Positions 18,013 through 27,523 are shown, numbered from the stretch's first letter. The stretch: DNA of 64,000 nt from Capsulimonadaceae bacterium (GCA_031292625.1 JARLGU010000015.1:62001-126000), one strand, 5' to 3'. The notes: generated from the sequence alone by a model not told the origin. Numbers and translations: made by a program.

Positions 18013-19716
18013 ATGAACACCTCACAAACCCTTTTAAAGATTATTGCGGCACTCTCGCTCGCAGTGGTTCTGCCGGGATGCCATCACGACGAAACGGCGT
18101 CTCCGGCCTTTGACAGTGCGGGCGGTGTCGTCGCCAATCTTCGCGCTCCTGTCGAAACGGCGCACAACGAGTTTACTGGACAGAAATCGTTCGATCCCTG
18201 GGTCCTTACGACGACCGATCCCAAGGGCGAAATCCCGGCGTACCTGGGAAACGGCGCGACGGGAGTAACCTATGGGCACGACGGGATGCCGAACGGCACG
18301 ATCGCGGCGGGACAGTACAAGGGCGGGGCGCTTGTCGTCTCGGGCGCGAATGCAATGAGGCCGGCGCTGGGCGACGCCTATAAGCAAACGCTCGATCTGC
18401 GTACGGGGATTTTGCAAACAGTTGACGCCGGTAAAACGGTGACGGCACAGGTCTCAGGAGCCGATTGGGCGTCGATTTGGAAGGACGCCGATATATCGAT
18501 TGCGGGCGATCCTGAGGCGCAGCAAGTTACGCATGCGAACCTTTTCTATCTGCTATCGTCGATTGCGCCCAAAACGTCAAACTCCATTCCGCCGATGGGG
18601 CTGTCCGGAAACATTTACGGCGGGCATATTTTCTGGGATGCCGAGATTTGGATGCTCCCTGCGCTGCTTCCGCAGTTCCCGGATCGAGTTCGCTCGATGA
18701 TCGACTACCGGTTCAAACGCCTTGCACAGGCGAAGGCTAATGCCGCGGCGCACAAATACCAGGGCGCTGAGTATCCGTGGGAATCGGCGGATACGGGCAA
18801 GGAGGAGGCTCCCGCGGAGTTTGCCGCCGAGCGGCATATTACGGCGGATGTCGCTTATGCCGCGTGGCAATATTACCTTTGGACAGGCGACAAAGATTAT
18901 CTGAACAACGAGTGCGTGCCAATCCTGGTTGCTAACGCCGATTATTGGGTTTCGCGCGCGAAAAAGGGCGCGGACGGCAAGTACCATATCACGAAGGTGC
19001 TGTCCCCGGACGAAACGGCCGATCAGGTCGACGACGATGCTTGGACAAATGGCGTCGTCATCGAGTCGCTGAAGGCGGCGATTGCGTCGGGCGCTCCCGT
19101 AAAGCCCGCGTGGCGCGATCTTGTTAACGGATTGCAACCCGTTTTCGACTCGCATGCGAAGCGGTACCTGGAGCATGCGGGCGCTAACGACAAGCTAATC
19201 GCGAAGCAAGCGGACACGCAAATGCTCGTCTATCCGCTGGATCTGTCGATGCCGGCTGAAGTAGCGGCGAACACTTTGGACTATACGTTGGCGCACACTA
19301 TGAAGGTCGGCCCAGCAATGACGTCGAGCATCGACGCCACGGTATCCGCGCGGTTGGGCAGGGGACAGCAGTCGTTGGACCTCTTCCATGATTCGTACCG
19401 GCCGTTCATGCGGTCCGGTCTGGCTGCGTTCTCGGAGAAGCGGACGGCGAATCGGGTCTATTTCTGCACGGGGATGGGTGGTTGCTTGCAGCCGGTGCTC
19501 TACGGCTTCTGCGGTCTGAACGTCGCATGGGGGCAGCATAAGCCGCACGGCGCGCTTGTTGCGAAGGCGGACGATGCATCGCTTTATGCGGACCCGCATT
19601 TGCCGCCGGGATGGACCTCGCTCACTCTTAAGGGCGTCAAGTTTCGCGGATCGAGCTACACGCTGCAGGTTGGACCGGCGAATAGACTTACGGTCACAAA
19701 GGATGCTCGTCCGTGA
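18013..19716 (+). CDS. GH65-like lipoprotein glycosidase, N-terminal domain shortened
   Basis: The 567-residue lipoprotein has a lipobox (VVLPGC) after a hydrophobic signal, so it should be membrane-anchored outside the cytosol. The (alpha/alpha)6 catalytic part matches GH65-type proteins (maltose/kojibiose phosphorylases and acid trehalase-like glucosidases): GGHIFWDAEIWMLPALLPQF, then SPDETADQVDDDAWTN with catalytic glutamate E334. GH65 members usually have about 750 residues with a large N-terminal beta-sandwich. Here only about 170 residues precede the barrel linker, and the sequence jumps from DLRTGIL to GADWASIW, as if most of the sandwich were deleted. Hydrolase against phosphorylase activity cannot be decided. 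The K+ channel gene overlaps its stop by 4 bp. Confidence 0.8.
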   Translation: MNTSQTLLKIIAALSLAVVLPGCHHDETASPAFDSAGGVVANLRAPVETAHNEFTGQKSFDPWVLTTTDPKGEIPAYLGNGATGVTYGHDGMPNGTIAAGQYKGGALVVSGANAMRPALGDAYKQTLDLRTGILQTVDAGKTVTAQVSGADWASIWKDADISIAGDPEAQQVTHANLFYLLSSIAPKTSNSIPPMGLSGNIYGGHIFWDAEIWMLPALLPQFPDRVRSMIDYRFKRLAQAKANAAAHKYQGAEYPWESADTGKEEAPAEFAAERHITADVAYAAWQYYLWTGDKDYLNNECVPILVANADYWVSRAKKGADGKYHITKVLSPDETADQVDDDAWTNGVVIESLKAAIASGAPVKPAWRDLVNGLQPVFDSHAKRYLEHAGANDKLIAKQADTQMLVYPLDLSMPAEVAANTLDYTLAHTMKVGPAMTSSIDATVSARLGRGQQSLDLFHDSYRPFMRSGLAAFSEKRTANRVYFCTGMGGCLQPVLYGFCGLNVAWGQHKPHGALVAKADDASLYADPHLPPGWTSLTLKGVKFRGSSYTLQVGPANRLTVTKDARP

Positions 19717-20801
19717 GCCAAAGCTTCGAGTTTCGGGGTTTCGGCCCTCGACGTCTTACAGACAAGCTCTCCTTTCCTCTCTTTCGCCTTCGTTTGGCGG
19801 TGAGCGCCTTCACGTCTCTTTTGGTAATCGGGACGTGTGGGTACCACTTAATTGAGCGCTGGTCGTTTCTCGACTCGGTGTTTATGACGGTGATCACGCT
19901 GGCGGCAGTCGGGTTTGGCGAGGTTCACCGGCTTGACGATAACGGGAAGATATTTACGATCTTCCTGATAATGTTCGGCGTCGGCATTGCCGCGTGGGCG
20001 TTATTTACGATGGTCGAGGTGTTCGTGAGCGAGGCTGGCATACGAGACCTTGAACGACGGAGGATGAGACGTTTGATCAGCTCAATGAAGAATCATTATA
20101 TAGTCTGCGGCTACGGGCGGATCGGACGATCGATTGTCAAAGGCTATGTTCGCAATAACGTTCCGCACGTTGTGGTCGAAAGCGATCCTGAGCGCGTGGA
20201 GGCGGCGCGCGCGGACAGCGTTCCCTATATTGAGGGGGATGCGACCAGCGACGAGGTCTTGGAACTTGCCGGGATAGCCTCCGCAACGGGGCTTATCGCG
20301 GTGACGCCTAACGACGCGCTCAACACATTCGTAGTCCTCACGGCGCGCGGTTTGCGCGAGGATCTCATGATCGTTGTCCGCGCGGACTCGCAGGCGGCAA
20401 TACCGAAACTGTATCGCGCAGGCGCGAACAAGGTCGTTTCGCACCATGCGCTTGGCGGTTGGTGGATGGCTGTGACGGCGATCAATCCCGCGGTTACGGA
20501 CTTTATGGAAGGGCTTAGCCTGGCGGATCAGCGAATCAACTCAATGTTCGAGTTTGTCGCAAGCGAAGCGTTGAACGGGGTTCCGTTTGGCTCACTAGAG
20601 TTTAAGAGCAAGACGGGAGCATTGGTTCTCGCAATTCGTCGCGGCGGGGAGTTTATCGCGAATCCTCAAGACACGTTTCCGCTCGTAACCGGCGACGCAT
20701 TGATCGTGCTGGGAAGCCCTGCTCAACTTCGCAAGATGGCTCCCCTGTGCAACCCGGGCGCTCCCATGACTATCAAGTTGCCGTTCGAGCTCTTTGAGTA
20801 A
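19713..20801 (+). CDS. Two-TM potassium channel with cytosolic RCK/TrkA domains
   Basis: The 362-residue protein has an MthK-like plan. TM1 (about 25-48), a pore loop with selectivity filter TLAAVGFGE (filter residues about 65-70), TM2 (about 80-103), a TrkA-N/RCK Rossmann domain with GYGRIG at 133-138, and a C-terminal TrkA-C domain. It would pass K+ and be gated by a ligand binding the RCK domain. The filter reads AVGFGE where many channels have TVGYGD, a known type of variation. The GTG start overlaps the TGA of the GH65-like gene (GTGA), so the two are translationally coupled although functionally unrelated. Confidence 0.9.
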   Translation: MSQSFEFRGFGPRRLTDKLSFPLFRLRLAVSAFTSLLVIGTCGYHLIERWSFLDSVFMTVITLAAVGFGEVHRLDDNGKIFTIFLIMFGVGIAAWALFTMVEVFVSEAGIRDLERRRMRRLISSMKNHYIVCGYGRIGRSIVKGYVRNNVPHVVVESDPERVEAARADSVPYIEGDATSDEVLELAGIASATGLIAVTPNDALNTFVVLTARGLREDLMIVVRADSQAAIPKLYRAGANKVVSHHALGGWWMAVTAINPAVTDFMEGLSLADQRINSMFEFVASEALNGVPFGSLEFKSKTGALVLAIRRGGEFIANPQDTFPLVTGDALIVLGSPAQLRKMAPLCNPGAPMTIKLPFELFE

Positions 20802-20919
20802 CGGGGCGGCGTTCGCCTGATATTTAGCTTCTCATTCTTACAAGGATCGCGATCCAGGCTAACCTGGCCCTAATGGAGTCTAAGTACTTATTACCGGTAT
20901 TTGAAGGAAGGTTCTTGCA

Positions 20920-21390
20920 ATGAAGTTTGCAGAAATTATCAACCGTCTTAACGGCCTGAATTGTCCCATCGCTGGCCAGTCGTGGACGCCGCCGGAGGCG
21001 GATGTCGTCGCGGCGCAACGCGTCATTCGATATCTCGGCGACCGGCGCGTGCTTTTCCACGAGTTCGCTTGGGAAGTGCCGGAGCAGTGCTTGCGCACGG
21101 CCGGGGACATTCAGACGTATCTCACCAACGAGATGCGCACTCTTACGGAAGGCAGTGCGCTCGCGGGATCTCTGAAGTCCATCCGGGGAGCTTCCCGGAA
21201 GTTTGTCGACGACAATGAGCACTATGCTCGAACAAGGTCGCGCCCAGATAACCACGCGGACTATTTTACGTCTCTTGGCGAATGGCGCGCGCGTTGCGGC
21301 GTCTACGTGGCGTTGATCGCCGTGCGATACGGCGTGGATGTCGACGATGACCTTGCGACGATCCTGCCGGCCGAGGATGCAGGCGAATAA
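20920..21390 (+). CDS. Hypothetical protein (DUF6650-like)
   Basis: The 156-residue soluble protein has a good AAGGAAGG ribosome-binding site before the ATG at 20920. The opening MKFAEIINRLNGLNCPIAG followed by SWTPPEADVVAAQRVIRYLGDRRVL resembles small uncharacterised proteins sometimes labelled DUF6650; this is from memory of the family and not proven. No transmembrane segment or catalytic motif is evident. The upstream gap contains a 12-bp palindrome GGATCGCGATCC (20844-20855). Confidence 0.65.
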   Translation: MKFAEIINRLNGLNCPIAGQSWTPPEADVVAAQRVIRYLGDRRVLFHEFAWEVPEQCLRTAGDIQTYLTNEMRTLTEGSALAGSLKSIRGASRKFVDDNEHYARTRSRPDNHADYFTSLGEWRARCGVYVALIAVRYGVDVDDDLATILPAEDAGE

Positions 21391-21417
21391 CCGGCGGTGT
21401 GAGGCGCTTTCACTGCG

Positions 21418-22026
21418 CTAGATCCCACGGTAAAGAGGCGAGAGCCGGGCGATCACGAACTCCAGCCATTCGCGCTCGGAGTTCGTGACGCTCTCCGCGA
21501 CGGAGCGCTCCCGGCCGTCGAATAGACGTATGACAAGTCTGTTTTGGGCAATGTCGGGCATTCTCCCCTCCACCAGAATGTCGCTCATCTCATTCCAGCG
21601 AACCTGCAGCGTCTCATGCTTCCACCATCCATCTCGCCGCCAGGCTATCCCCTTGTGGTTCAATTCGATACTCTCTGTTGAAATCTGGGGGATCCATACA
21701 AGCCCAAGAATTGCGACCATCGCGCCGATCGCAAAAATCCAGCCTGTCGCCACTTGCCACAGCCATCGCATGCGTGCCGCCGGACTGGAGAAGACAGTGG
21801 AGGGATCGGGCAAACCGGTAAAAAGCGCCACGTGGAAGCGCATGTAAAGAACGCCCATTACGATTATGAAGAGGACGGATCCGACGTTAAGGGCAAGAAG
21901 CAGCCGCAAGATAGAACTGAGTTTTCGCGGCGGCAGGAAGATAACGGCGCGATCCGAATCGTGCGAAATCTCGATCAGGCAATCGGCCGGCGCTTCGCGT
22001 CCCGTGAGAGGATCAACTTGCTTCAT
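21418..22026 (-). CDS. Two-TM membrane protein with possible PH-like tail
   Basis: The 202-residue protein has two transmembrane segments (LRLLLALNVGSVLFIIVMGV and WIFAIGAMVAILGLVWIP). A cytosolic C-terminal beta-rich part follows (IELNHKGIAWRRDGWWKHETLQVRWNEM), which reads like the PH-like fold of bacterial two-TM proteins. The start at 22026 is preferred because an upstream in-frame ATG at 22188 would lie deep inside the J-like gene. It is the last gene of the minus-strand pspA unit. Function unknown; a membrane-stress partner of PspA is inferred from context. Confidence 0.65.
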   Translation of the reverse strand: MKQVDPLTGREAPADCLIEISHDSDRAVIFLPPRKLSSILRLLLALNVGSVLFIIVMGVLYMRFHVALFTGLPDPSTVFSSPAARMRWLWQVATGWIFAIGAMVAILGLVWIPQISTESIELNHKGIAWRRDGWWKHETLQVRWNEMSDILVEGRMPDIAQNRLVIRLFDGRERSVAESVTNSEREWLEFVIARLSPLYRGI

Positions 22027-22063
22027 GGCTCTCCCGGATTGGCGGAGTCGACCGCTGTATGCG

Positions 22064-22579
22064 CTAGATCTCAAGCCGGTCGAACCGGTCGCCTTCTGGG
22101 CGCAGTGTGTTGGCAAGCAGCATGTACGCCGCCGTCGAGCGGCGCTGGATGCGGTTCGCGCGCTCAAACTCGGTACTGCCCGGTTCAAACTTGAGCGCCG
22201 CAGTCCGTTGACGCAGCGTGTCGTAGGCCTTGCGCACGGCAGCGAAGTCTGAGCCGGGGGCGATGCCGAGTACGCGGTATGCGGCGTCTAACGTGCTGTT
22301 CTGGCTGGGCGGCGACATCTGCGGGATTGGCGGTTCGTAGCCGGGAGGCAAGTCCTTTAGCGTGTCGCGAATGGGTTCCTGCGTTCGTGGAAGCTGAACT
22401 CTTCCCTGGGCTTGCGCTGACTCGACTTTCTTCTGGGCGCGCTCCCAGGCGCTAAGTTCCGGCGACTCGACATAGCCGTCGAGTTCGCGTCTTGCTTGCT
22501 CGTCGATTTCGTCCCACCTCTGCGACGCCTTGTCAAGGTATCCCTTGGCTATGTTGTAAACACGGTCCGCTAGTCCCAT
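22064..22579 (-). CDS. J-domain-like protein lacking HPD
   Basis: The 171-residue protein has a charged, coiled N-terminal region and a C-terminal segment matching a DnaJ J-domain in outline (AAYRVLGIAPGSDFAAVRKAYDTL, then AAYMLLANTLRPEGDRFDRLE). The HPD tripeptide that stimulates DnaK is replaced by sequence around LKFEPGS, so it should not activate DnaK in the usual way. It lies between pspA and a membrane protein on the same strand. It may be a protein-protein adaptor for PspA, analogous to cases where J-like proteins help VIPP1 disassembly; that role is inferred. Confidence 0.7.
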   Translation of the reverse strand: MGLADRVYNIAKGYLDKASQRWDEIDEQARRELDGYVESPELSAWERAQKKVESAQAQGRVQLPRTQEPIRDTLKDLPPGYEPPIPQMSPPSQNSTLDAAYRVLGIAPGSDFAAVRKAYDTLRQRTAALKFEPGSTEFERANRIQRRSTAAYMLLANTLRPEGDRFDRLEI

Positions 22580-22622
22580 AGATCGTACATCTACCTAAGA
22601 TGCTCCTGCCCGTAATATCCCG

Positions 22623-23411
22623 CTAAGCTTTGGGCGTGCTTGTGCCGGAGTTGATCTGCTGCTCTAGGGCCGCCAACTCTTGCTCGGCCGCGGACGCTGC
22701 CGTGGAGGCTGCCGCGCCAGTGGTCGCGCTGGCGGTTGCTGGCGACGCGAGGCCGAGCTTTTGCTCAAGCCTGCTCAGTTCATCGTCCGCCGCGTTGTGC
22801 GCCTGGGCGTCATTTAGCTCGGCCATCTGAGTGCTCAGGCGGCCTTTGGCGATCTCCGTCCGCGCGGAGGACTCCGCCGTGAGCGTGTTGATCTTGGCCT
22901 GTGCGCGCTGAAATGCCTCATCCTGACCGCCGACGGCCTCCATCTTGTCGAGCGCCTGGTTGATCGAGTTTTCGATCTGCGCCTGCTTCCATTGGGTCTT
23001 CATGGCCATGGCCTGAGCGGCCTTGGTGCGGATTGCTTCTTCCTCGCGCTGCATGGCGACCTTGATCTGTTCGGACACCTGATTCGCGTTTGCGAGCGAT
23101 TCATTGAGCGTACCGAGGGTTGCTTCAAGCGTTTGCTTCTCGACGAGAAGCTGGCGGGCAAGATCACGGTTTCCGTTCTTGAGGGCGAGTTCCGCCTTAG
23201 CCTGCAGGTTTTGCACCTGCTTATTGGTGTCGTCAACCTGCTGTTGAAGAAGGTTCTTCTGCGTAATCGCCTGAATCGCGCGCTCGCGGTTCTTTTGATG
23301 CGCTTCTCGCATCTCATCTTGCGCTTGTTTGAGCAGGACTTCCGGATCTTCCCATTGATCGAGCTTAATGCCAAAGAGCGCTTTAAGATAGTTTAGAATA
23401 CGCGTGAACAT
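22623..23411 (-). CDS. pspA: PspA/IM30 (VIPP1) family membrane-stress protein
   Basis: The 262-residue protein is almost all helical with long heptad coiled coils, and starts with an amphipathic helix (MFTRILNYLKALFGIKLDQW) typical of PspA/VIPP1. EDPEVLLKQAQDEMREAH and the Q/E/K-rich helices that follow are family marks. The alanine/threonine-rich linker near 225-245 and a short last helix (EQELAALEQQI) resemble the VIPP1-like C-terminal extension. These ESCRT-III-like proteins polymerise on stressed inner membranes. A GGAGGAG site precedes the ATG, and a 17-bp palindrome lies about 55-70 bp upstream of it. It heads an operon with the J-like and two-TM genes. Confidence 0.92.
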   Translation of the reverse strand: MFTRILNYLKALFGIKLDQWEDPEVLLKQAQDEMREAHQKNRERAIQAITQKNLLQQQVDDTNKQVQNLQAKAELALKNGNRDLARQLLVEKQTLEATLGTLNESLANANQVSEQIKVAMQREEEAIRTKAAQAMAMKTQWKQAQIENSINQALDKMEAVGGQDEAFQRAQAKINTLTAESSARTEIAKGRLSTQMAELNDAQAHNAADDELSRLEQKLGLASPATASATTGAAASTAASAAEQELAALEQQINSGTSTPKA

Positions 23412-23465
23412 AGTACGGAATCTCCTCCAATCCCGATGTTAGAACCGGGAGGCGCAAGAAAGTTG

Positions 23466-23482
23466 CGGTTCATCATGAACCG
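23466..23482. promoter_or_regulatory. 17-bp perfect palindrome upstream of pspA
   Basis: CGGTTCAT-C-ATGAACCG is an exact palindrome with a 1-bp centre, between pspA (start 23411, minus) and a -10-like TAGAAT (minus strand, 23497-23502). Downstream of a promoter, this is a plausible repressor site for a stress operon. The binding protein is unknown. Confidence 0.5.
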
Positions 23483-23578
23483 TTTGATTCGAGACCATTC
23501 TACCATAACCGGACCAGATCGCAGGTCGAATGCTTATATTCGCCGGGTCGCCAGCTTGGCACGCGCAATCAGCTCAAT

Positions 23579-24940
23579 CTATTTGCCGATGCAGAACCTG
23601 GAGAATATTTCGTTGATCACGTCGTCGGTGGTCGTGGCTCCGGTGATCTGCTCAAGCTCGACGATTGCGCCGCGGACATCGATTGCCAGAAAGTCTGGCG
23701 GCATTGCATGATCGATGGTTGCTTCCGCCTCGCCAATGCGATTTCGCGCGGCCGCAAGCGCCTCCCGGTGCCGCGCATGCGTCACCACGGCTTCGTCGAT
23801 TGCCGGCGCGCTCCCCGAGAGCAGGCGGTCGGCGACAGCGTCTTCCAGGGCATCGATACCGTCTCCTGTAAGCGCGGAGACAGGGATCGCCCCTGGCACG
23901 GGAGTTGCGTCGCCGGGGGCGGCGTCGGACTTGTTGGCGACAATTAAGCGCGGGCGAGAGGCTGATCCTTCCAGAACCTTGGCGTCCTCGTCCGTGAGCG
24001 GAGATGACGCATCGAGCACGACGAGCGCCAGGTCCGCATCCTTCGCCGCCGCATGGGTGCGCTCGACTCCAATCTTTTCCACCTCGTCGTCCGTCGCGCG
24101 CAGACCGGCCGTGTCGATAAGCCGCACGGGTATTCCGCGCAAGTTCAGCGTCTCTTCAATCGCATCGCGCGTCGTGCCTGGAATAGGCGTAACGATTGCC
24201 CGTTGCGTTCTCAGGAGAGCGTTCATTAGGGAGGATTTCCCGACGTTAGGACGGCCAAGCAGGACCACGCGCGCGCCCTGGCGGTAGAGGATGCCGCGTT
24301 TTGCCGTATCCAAGAGATGCGCGACCTCTGCGTCGGCCCGCCGGATTTCAATTCGGCAGGCGTCTATGTCTAGATCGCCGACATCCTCTGGAAAGTCGAT
24401 GCTCGCTTCGATCCTCGCCAACACGCCGAGCAAAATGTCTCGAATGGCGAGCACGGCCGCCGACAGAGCGCCGCGGTGCAAACTCCGTGCCGCTCGATGC
24501 GCCTCGTCGGTTTGCGCCGTAATAATGTCACAGACCGCCTCCGCCTGCGCGAGATCCATTTTGCCGTTTATATACGCGCGAAACGTGAACTCGCCCGGCT
24601 CCGCGACACGCGCGCCGGAGACGAGGAGCGCCTGCATGGTTTGTCTGAGCGGCAGCGGTCCGCCATGACAGGAGATTTCGACCACATCTTCGCCCGTATA
24701 CGATCGCGGTTCATGGAACACGGCCACGAGAACATCGTCGATCGGGGTTCCCGTGCGTGGATTGGCCACAATGGCGCGGTGAAGGGTGTGTCCGCGATAG
24801 CGCCGGGTGGGGCGCGCATGACGCAGGACGGCATCGGCGACTGCAAATGCGCGCGTCCCGGAAAGCCGCAGCACGCCGATGCCTCCGGATCCCGGCGGCG
24901 TCGCCTGCGCGCAAATTGTGTCGTCGCTCGGTTGTAACAT
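23579..24940 (-). CDS. mnmE: tRNA modification GTPase MnmE
   Basis: The 453-residue protein has the MnmE arrangement: an N-terminal formyl-THF-binding domain, helical domain, and an inserted Ras-like G domain at about 220-375 with VLLGRPNVGKSSLMN (G1), DTAGLRATDDEVEKIGVERT (G3 region) and NKSD (G4). The C-terminal CIGK box carries the catalytic cysteine. With MnmG it makes cmnm5U34 in the wobble position of certain tRNAs. MnmG is not in the window. Length is normal. Confidence 0.96.
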   Translation of the reverse strand: MLQPSDDTICAQATPPGSGGIGVLRLSGTRAFAVADAVLRHARPTRRYRGHTLHRAIVANPRTGTPIDDVLVAVFHEPRSYTGEDVVEISCHGGPLPLRQTMQALLVSGARVAEPGEFTFRAYINGKMDLAQAEAVCDIITAQTDEAHRAARSLHRGALSAAVLAIRDILLGVLARIEASIDFPEDVGDLDIDACRIEIRRADAEVAHLLDTAKRGILYRQGARVVLLGRPNVGKSSLMNALLRTQRAIVTPIPGTTRDAIEETLNLRGIPVRLIDTAGLRATDDEVEKIGVERTHAAAKDADLALVVLDASSPLTDEDAKVLEGSASRPRLIVANKSDAAPGDATPVPGAIPVSALTGDGIDALEDAVADRLLSGSAPAIDEAVVTHARHREALAAARNRIGEAEATIDHAMPPDFLAIDVRGAIVELEQITGATTTDDVINEIFSRFCIGK

Positions 24941-24950
24941 CGTCTTAGCG

Positions 24951-25005
24951 CCGCGAAAAATGAAACCCCGCTTTCGGCAACCAGCAATGGCGTCCGAAAG
25001 CGGGG
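24951..25005 (-). terminator. Terminator of the mannose-1-P guanylyltransferase-like gene
   Basis: On the minus strand CCCCGCTTTCGG (25005-24994) pairs perfectly with CCGAAAGCGGGG (24977-24966) over a 16-nt loop and is followed by a T-rich tail (TTTCATTTTTC). Confidence 0.75.
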
Positions 25006-25018
25006 GCCTGAGACCGGA

Positions 25019-27523
25019 TCAGCCGCGCAGGGCGGTCACCTTTAGTTGGAAGCGATGGGCGAGCTCATCGGCGACATCCTGCGTTGGGCCTTCGGCGTAG
25101 ACGTGAACCAATGGCTCATTGGCATCTGGCAGCACCAGAACCCAGCTGTTGTCGTCTTGGTAGATCTTGATGCCGTCTACGAGCTCGGTATGTTCTCCCG
25201 CGGATTCTTCCGTGAGAACTCGCATGACCTTGCCCTTCGACTCCCATGGGCAGCGAACGATCGCCTGGCACATATGCATTGCCGGCAAAGATCGGCGGAC
25301 GTCCGAGAGCGTGCTGTGCTGAATGGCCAACATTTCCAGCGTTTTTGCGAAGGCAAACAGCGCGTCGGGCGCTGGATGGAAGCCTGGGAAGATAAATCCG
25401 CCGGCCGCGTCGCCGGCAAATCCAGCGCCGTCCTTGGTGTCGAGCGTCGCCGACATGAGGGACCGGACATCCGTCTTGGTCCAGCGCACCTCGCCGCCGT
25501 TGGCTGTAATGGCATTTGCGAGACTGTTCGGTGCGGTAACCGGGAGCGCAATTTGAGAACCCGGCATCGATCGAACGGAGAGGAGAGCAAGCGCGGACAG
25601 GAGCTCATTGCCGCTGAAGACATGGCCGGTTTCGTCGACCAGCGTGAGCCTCTCTCCGTCTGCCGCCAGCTGCACGCCGACGTCGGCTTTGAGCGTGAGG
25701 ACAATCTCCGAAAGCGTCTTAATCAGAATCTCGCGGTCTGCATGGGTGCGAGGCGCCTTTTTGCCGTCCGTATAGGCGTTAAGCGCGATGGTTTCAATGC
25801 CGAGCTGGCCGAGCATCTGCGGCAAAATCCCTGACAGCGGGCTGTAGGCGTAGTCGACGACGACCCGGAAGTTCCGGTCGGCGACGGCTGCGGTGTTCAG
25901 TTGCCGGAAGAAGTCCTGGCTGTATTGCTCGATTGCGCGCGGTACGAAATCGATATGGCCGACGCTGTCAATGTCGGTTCTGCCGAAGTCTTCCCGGTAG
26001 AAGATGCTTTCGATCTTGCGCTGCTGGTTGCTAGAAATATTGATCCCGCTCTTGTCAAAGATCTCAATGAGTGCGACATTTGGAGAATCGGGAGCGAGAC
26101 GGACATGGATGCCGCCGACGGCGTTGTTTGCGCGGATCGAGTGCCGCGTAATTGGGACGGGCATTTCCTGGTTGTCCAAAATGTTCACGCCAACGGATAC
26201 AAGGCCCGCGACGAGGCCGCGCTTAATCATCCGGCATACGGGCGTCGCATCGCGGGAGCTGAGTACGGAAGCGCCCTTTTTCAGGAATGCGCCGTAGGAT
26301 GCCCCTAGCTTGGTCGCGAAATCCGGGGTCATCTCGACATTGGCGATTCCGGAGACGCCGAGCGTATTGAAGAGCGAGCCCTGCCAGCGGCTTCCCCATA
26401 TTAGCGACATCGTGACCATGGAGCCGGCTTCGATAACCTTGTCCGGCCAAAGCTTGATCAGCGGACGAATAGATGCTCCGTTTTCGATGTGGCAACGGTC
26501 GCCCACGACCGCGCCCTCCTGGATGTTAACATCGTTCTTGATCGTGCAGCGAAAACAGACGGTGCAACCGTTGAGCCGTGTGTTCTGACCGATATAGTTG
26601 CTATCCCAGACGATTGCCTTCTGAAGCGTCGCGCCTTCCTCGATAAGGCAGTTGTCGCCGATTACCGTTTCCGGGCCGATATGCGCGCCGGACTTGATCG
26701 TGCAGTTTTTGCCGATAAGCACTGGACCGGTGATCTGGGCCGACGGATCGATACGCGTGTTTTCGCCGACGTAAATATCCTTGCCTTCGTGGTGCCCCTC
26801 AATCGGGAGGGTCGTGCGTCCTTGCAGCATTTCGTACTGCGCCTGGCGGTACTGCTGAAGGGATCCTACGTCCGTCCAGTATTCATCCATGACGTAGCCG
26901 TACATCGGGCGGCCTTCGCGAAGGAGCGTTGGGAAGATGTCCTGGGACCAGTCGTAGTTGACGTTGGGTTCCATATAGTCCAGGATTTCCGGCTCAATAA
27001 TATACATGCCGGTGTTGACGGTATCGCTAAAGACTTCGCCCCATGACGGCTTTTCGAGAAACCGCCTGACCTGGCCATCGTCGTCGGTGATTACGACTCC
27101 AAATTCGAGGGGGTTTTCTACATGTTGCAGGACCAGGGTGGCGAGAGACTTCTTTTGGCGGTGGTATTCAAGCGCCTTCTCGACGTTGATATCGGTCAAC
27201 GCATCGCCAGAAACGATGATGAATGTATCATCCTTGAGAATATCGTGCGCTTGCTTGACCGAACCGGCCGTGCCGAGCGGAGTGTCTTCGATCGTATAAT
27301 GTAGCTTGACGCCAAGGTCGGAGCCATCGCCGAAAAAGCCCTGAATCTCGTCGGCGAGATAATAAAGCGTGACAATAATCTCGTCAATCCCATACCGCTT
27401 CAGCAACTCGATCGAGTGTTGCATGCAGGGCTTATTCAGGATTGGAACGAGCGGCTTGGGTCTATTCGACGTCAACGGGCGGAGCCGCGTCCCTTCCCCT
27501 CCAGCCATGACGACTGCTTTCAT
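25019..27523 (-). CDS. Mannose-1-phosphate guanylyltransferase-like / phosphomannomutase-like fusion
   Basis: The 834-residue protein has an N-terminal nucleotidyltransferase domain ([18 protein letters not shown], residues 3-20), left-handed beta-helix hexapeptide repeats (about 255-345), and a C-terminal phosphohexomutase-like region. The same fused family occurs in cyanobacteria and relatives. In the mutase part the usual TASHNP phosphoserine loop is replaced by sequence reading [13 protein letters not shown], so phosphotransfer by the standard mechanism is unlikely; the mutase part may be regulatory or structural. The enzyme would supply a nucleotide-activated hexose for polysaccharides. 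It starts at the ATG at 27523, preceded by GGGGGAAAG. GDP-mannose as product is likely but not proven. Confidence 0.85.
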   Translation of the reverse strand: MKAVVMAGGEGTRLRPLTSNRPKPLVPILNKPCMQHSIELLKRYGIDEIIVTLYYLADEIQGFFGDGSDLGVKLHYTIEDTPLGTAGSVKQAHDILKDDTFIIVSGDALTDINVEKALEYHRQKKSLATLVLQHVENPLEFGVVITDDDGQVRRFLEKPSWGEVFSDTVNTGMYIIEPEILDYMEPNVNYDWSQDIFPTLLREGRPMYGYVMDEYWTDVGSLQQYRQAQYEMLQGRTTLPIEGHHEGKDIYVGENTRIDPSAQITGPVLIGKNCTIKSGAHIGPETVIGDNCLIEEGATLQKAIVWDSNYIGQNTRLNGCTVCFRCTIKNDVNIQEGAVVGDRCHIENGASIRPLIKLWPDKVIEAGSMVTMSLIWGSRWQGSLFNTLGVSGIANVEMTPDFATKLGASYGAFLKKGASVLSSRDATPVCRMIKRGLVAGLVSVGVNILDNQEMPVPITRHSIRANNAVGGIHVRLAPDSPNVALIEIFDKSGINISSNQQRKIESIFYREDFGRTDIDSVGHIDFVPRAIEQYSQDFFRQLNTAAVADRNFRVVVDYAYSPLSGILPQMLGQLGIETIALNAYTDGKKAPRTHADREILIKTLSEIVLTLKADVGVQLAADGERLTLVDETGHVFSGNELLSALALLSVRSMPGSQIALPVTAPNSLANAITANGGEVRWTKTDVRSLMSATLDTKDGAGFAGDAAGGFIFPGFHPAPDALFAFAKTLEMLAIQHSTLSDVRRSLPAMHMCQAIVRCPWESKGKVMRVLTEESAGEHTELVDGIKIYQDDNSWVLVLPDANEPLVHVYAEGPTQDVADELAHRFQLKVTALRG

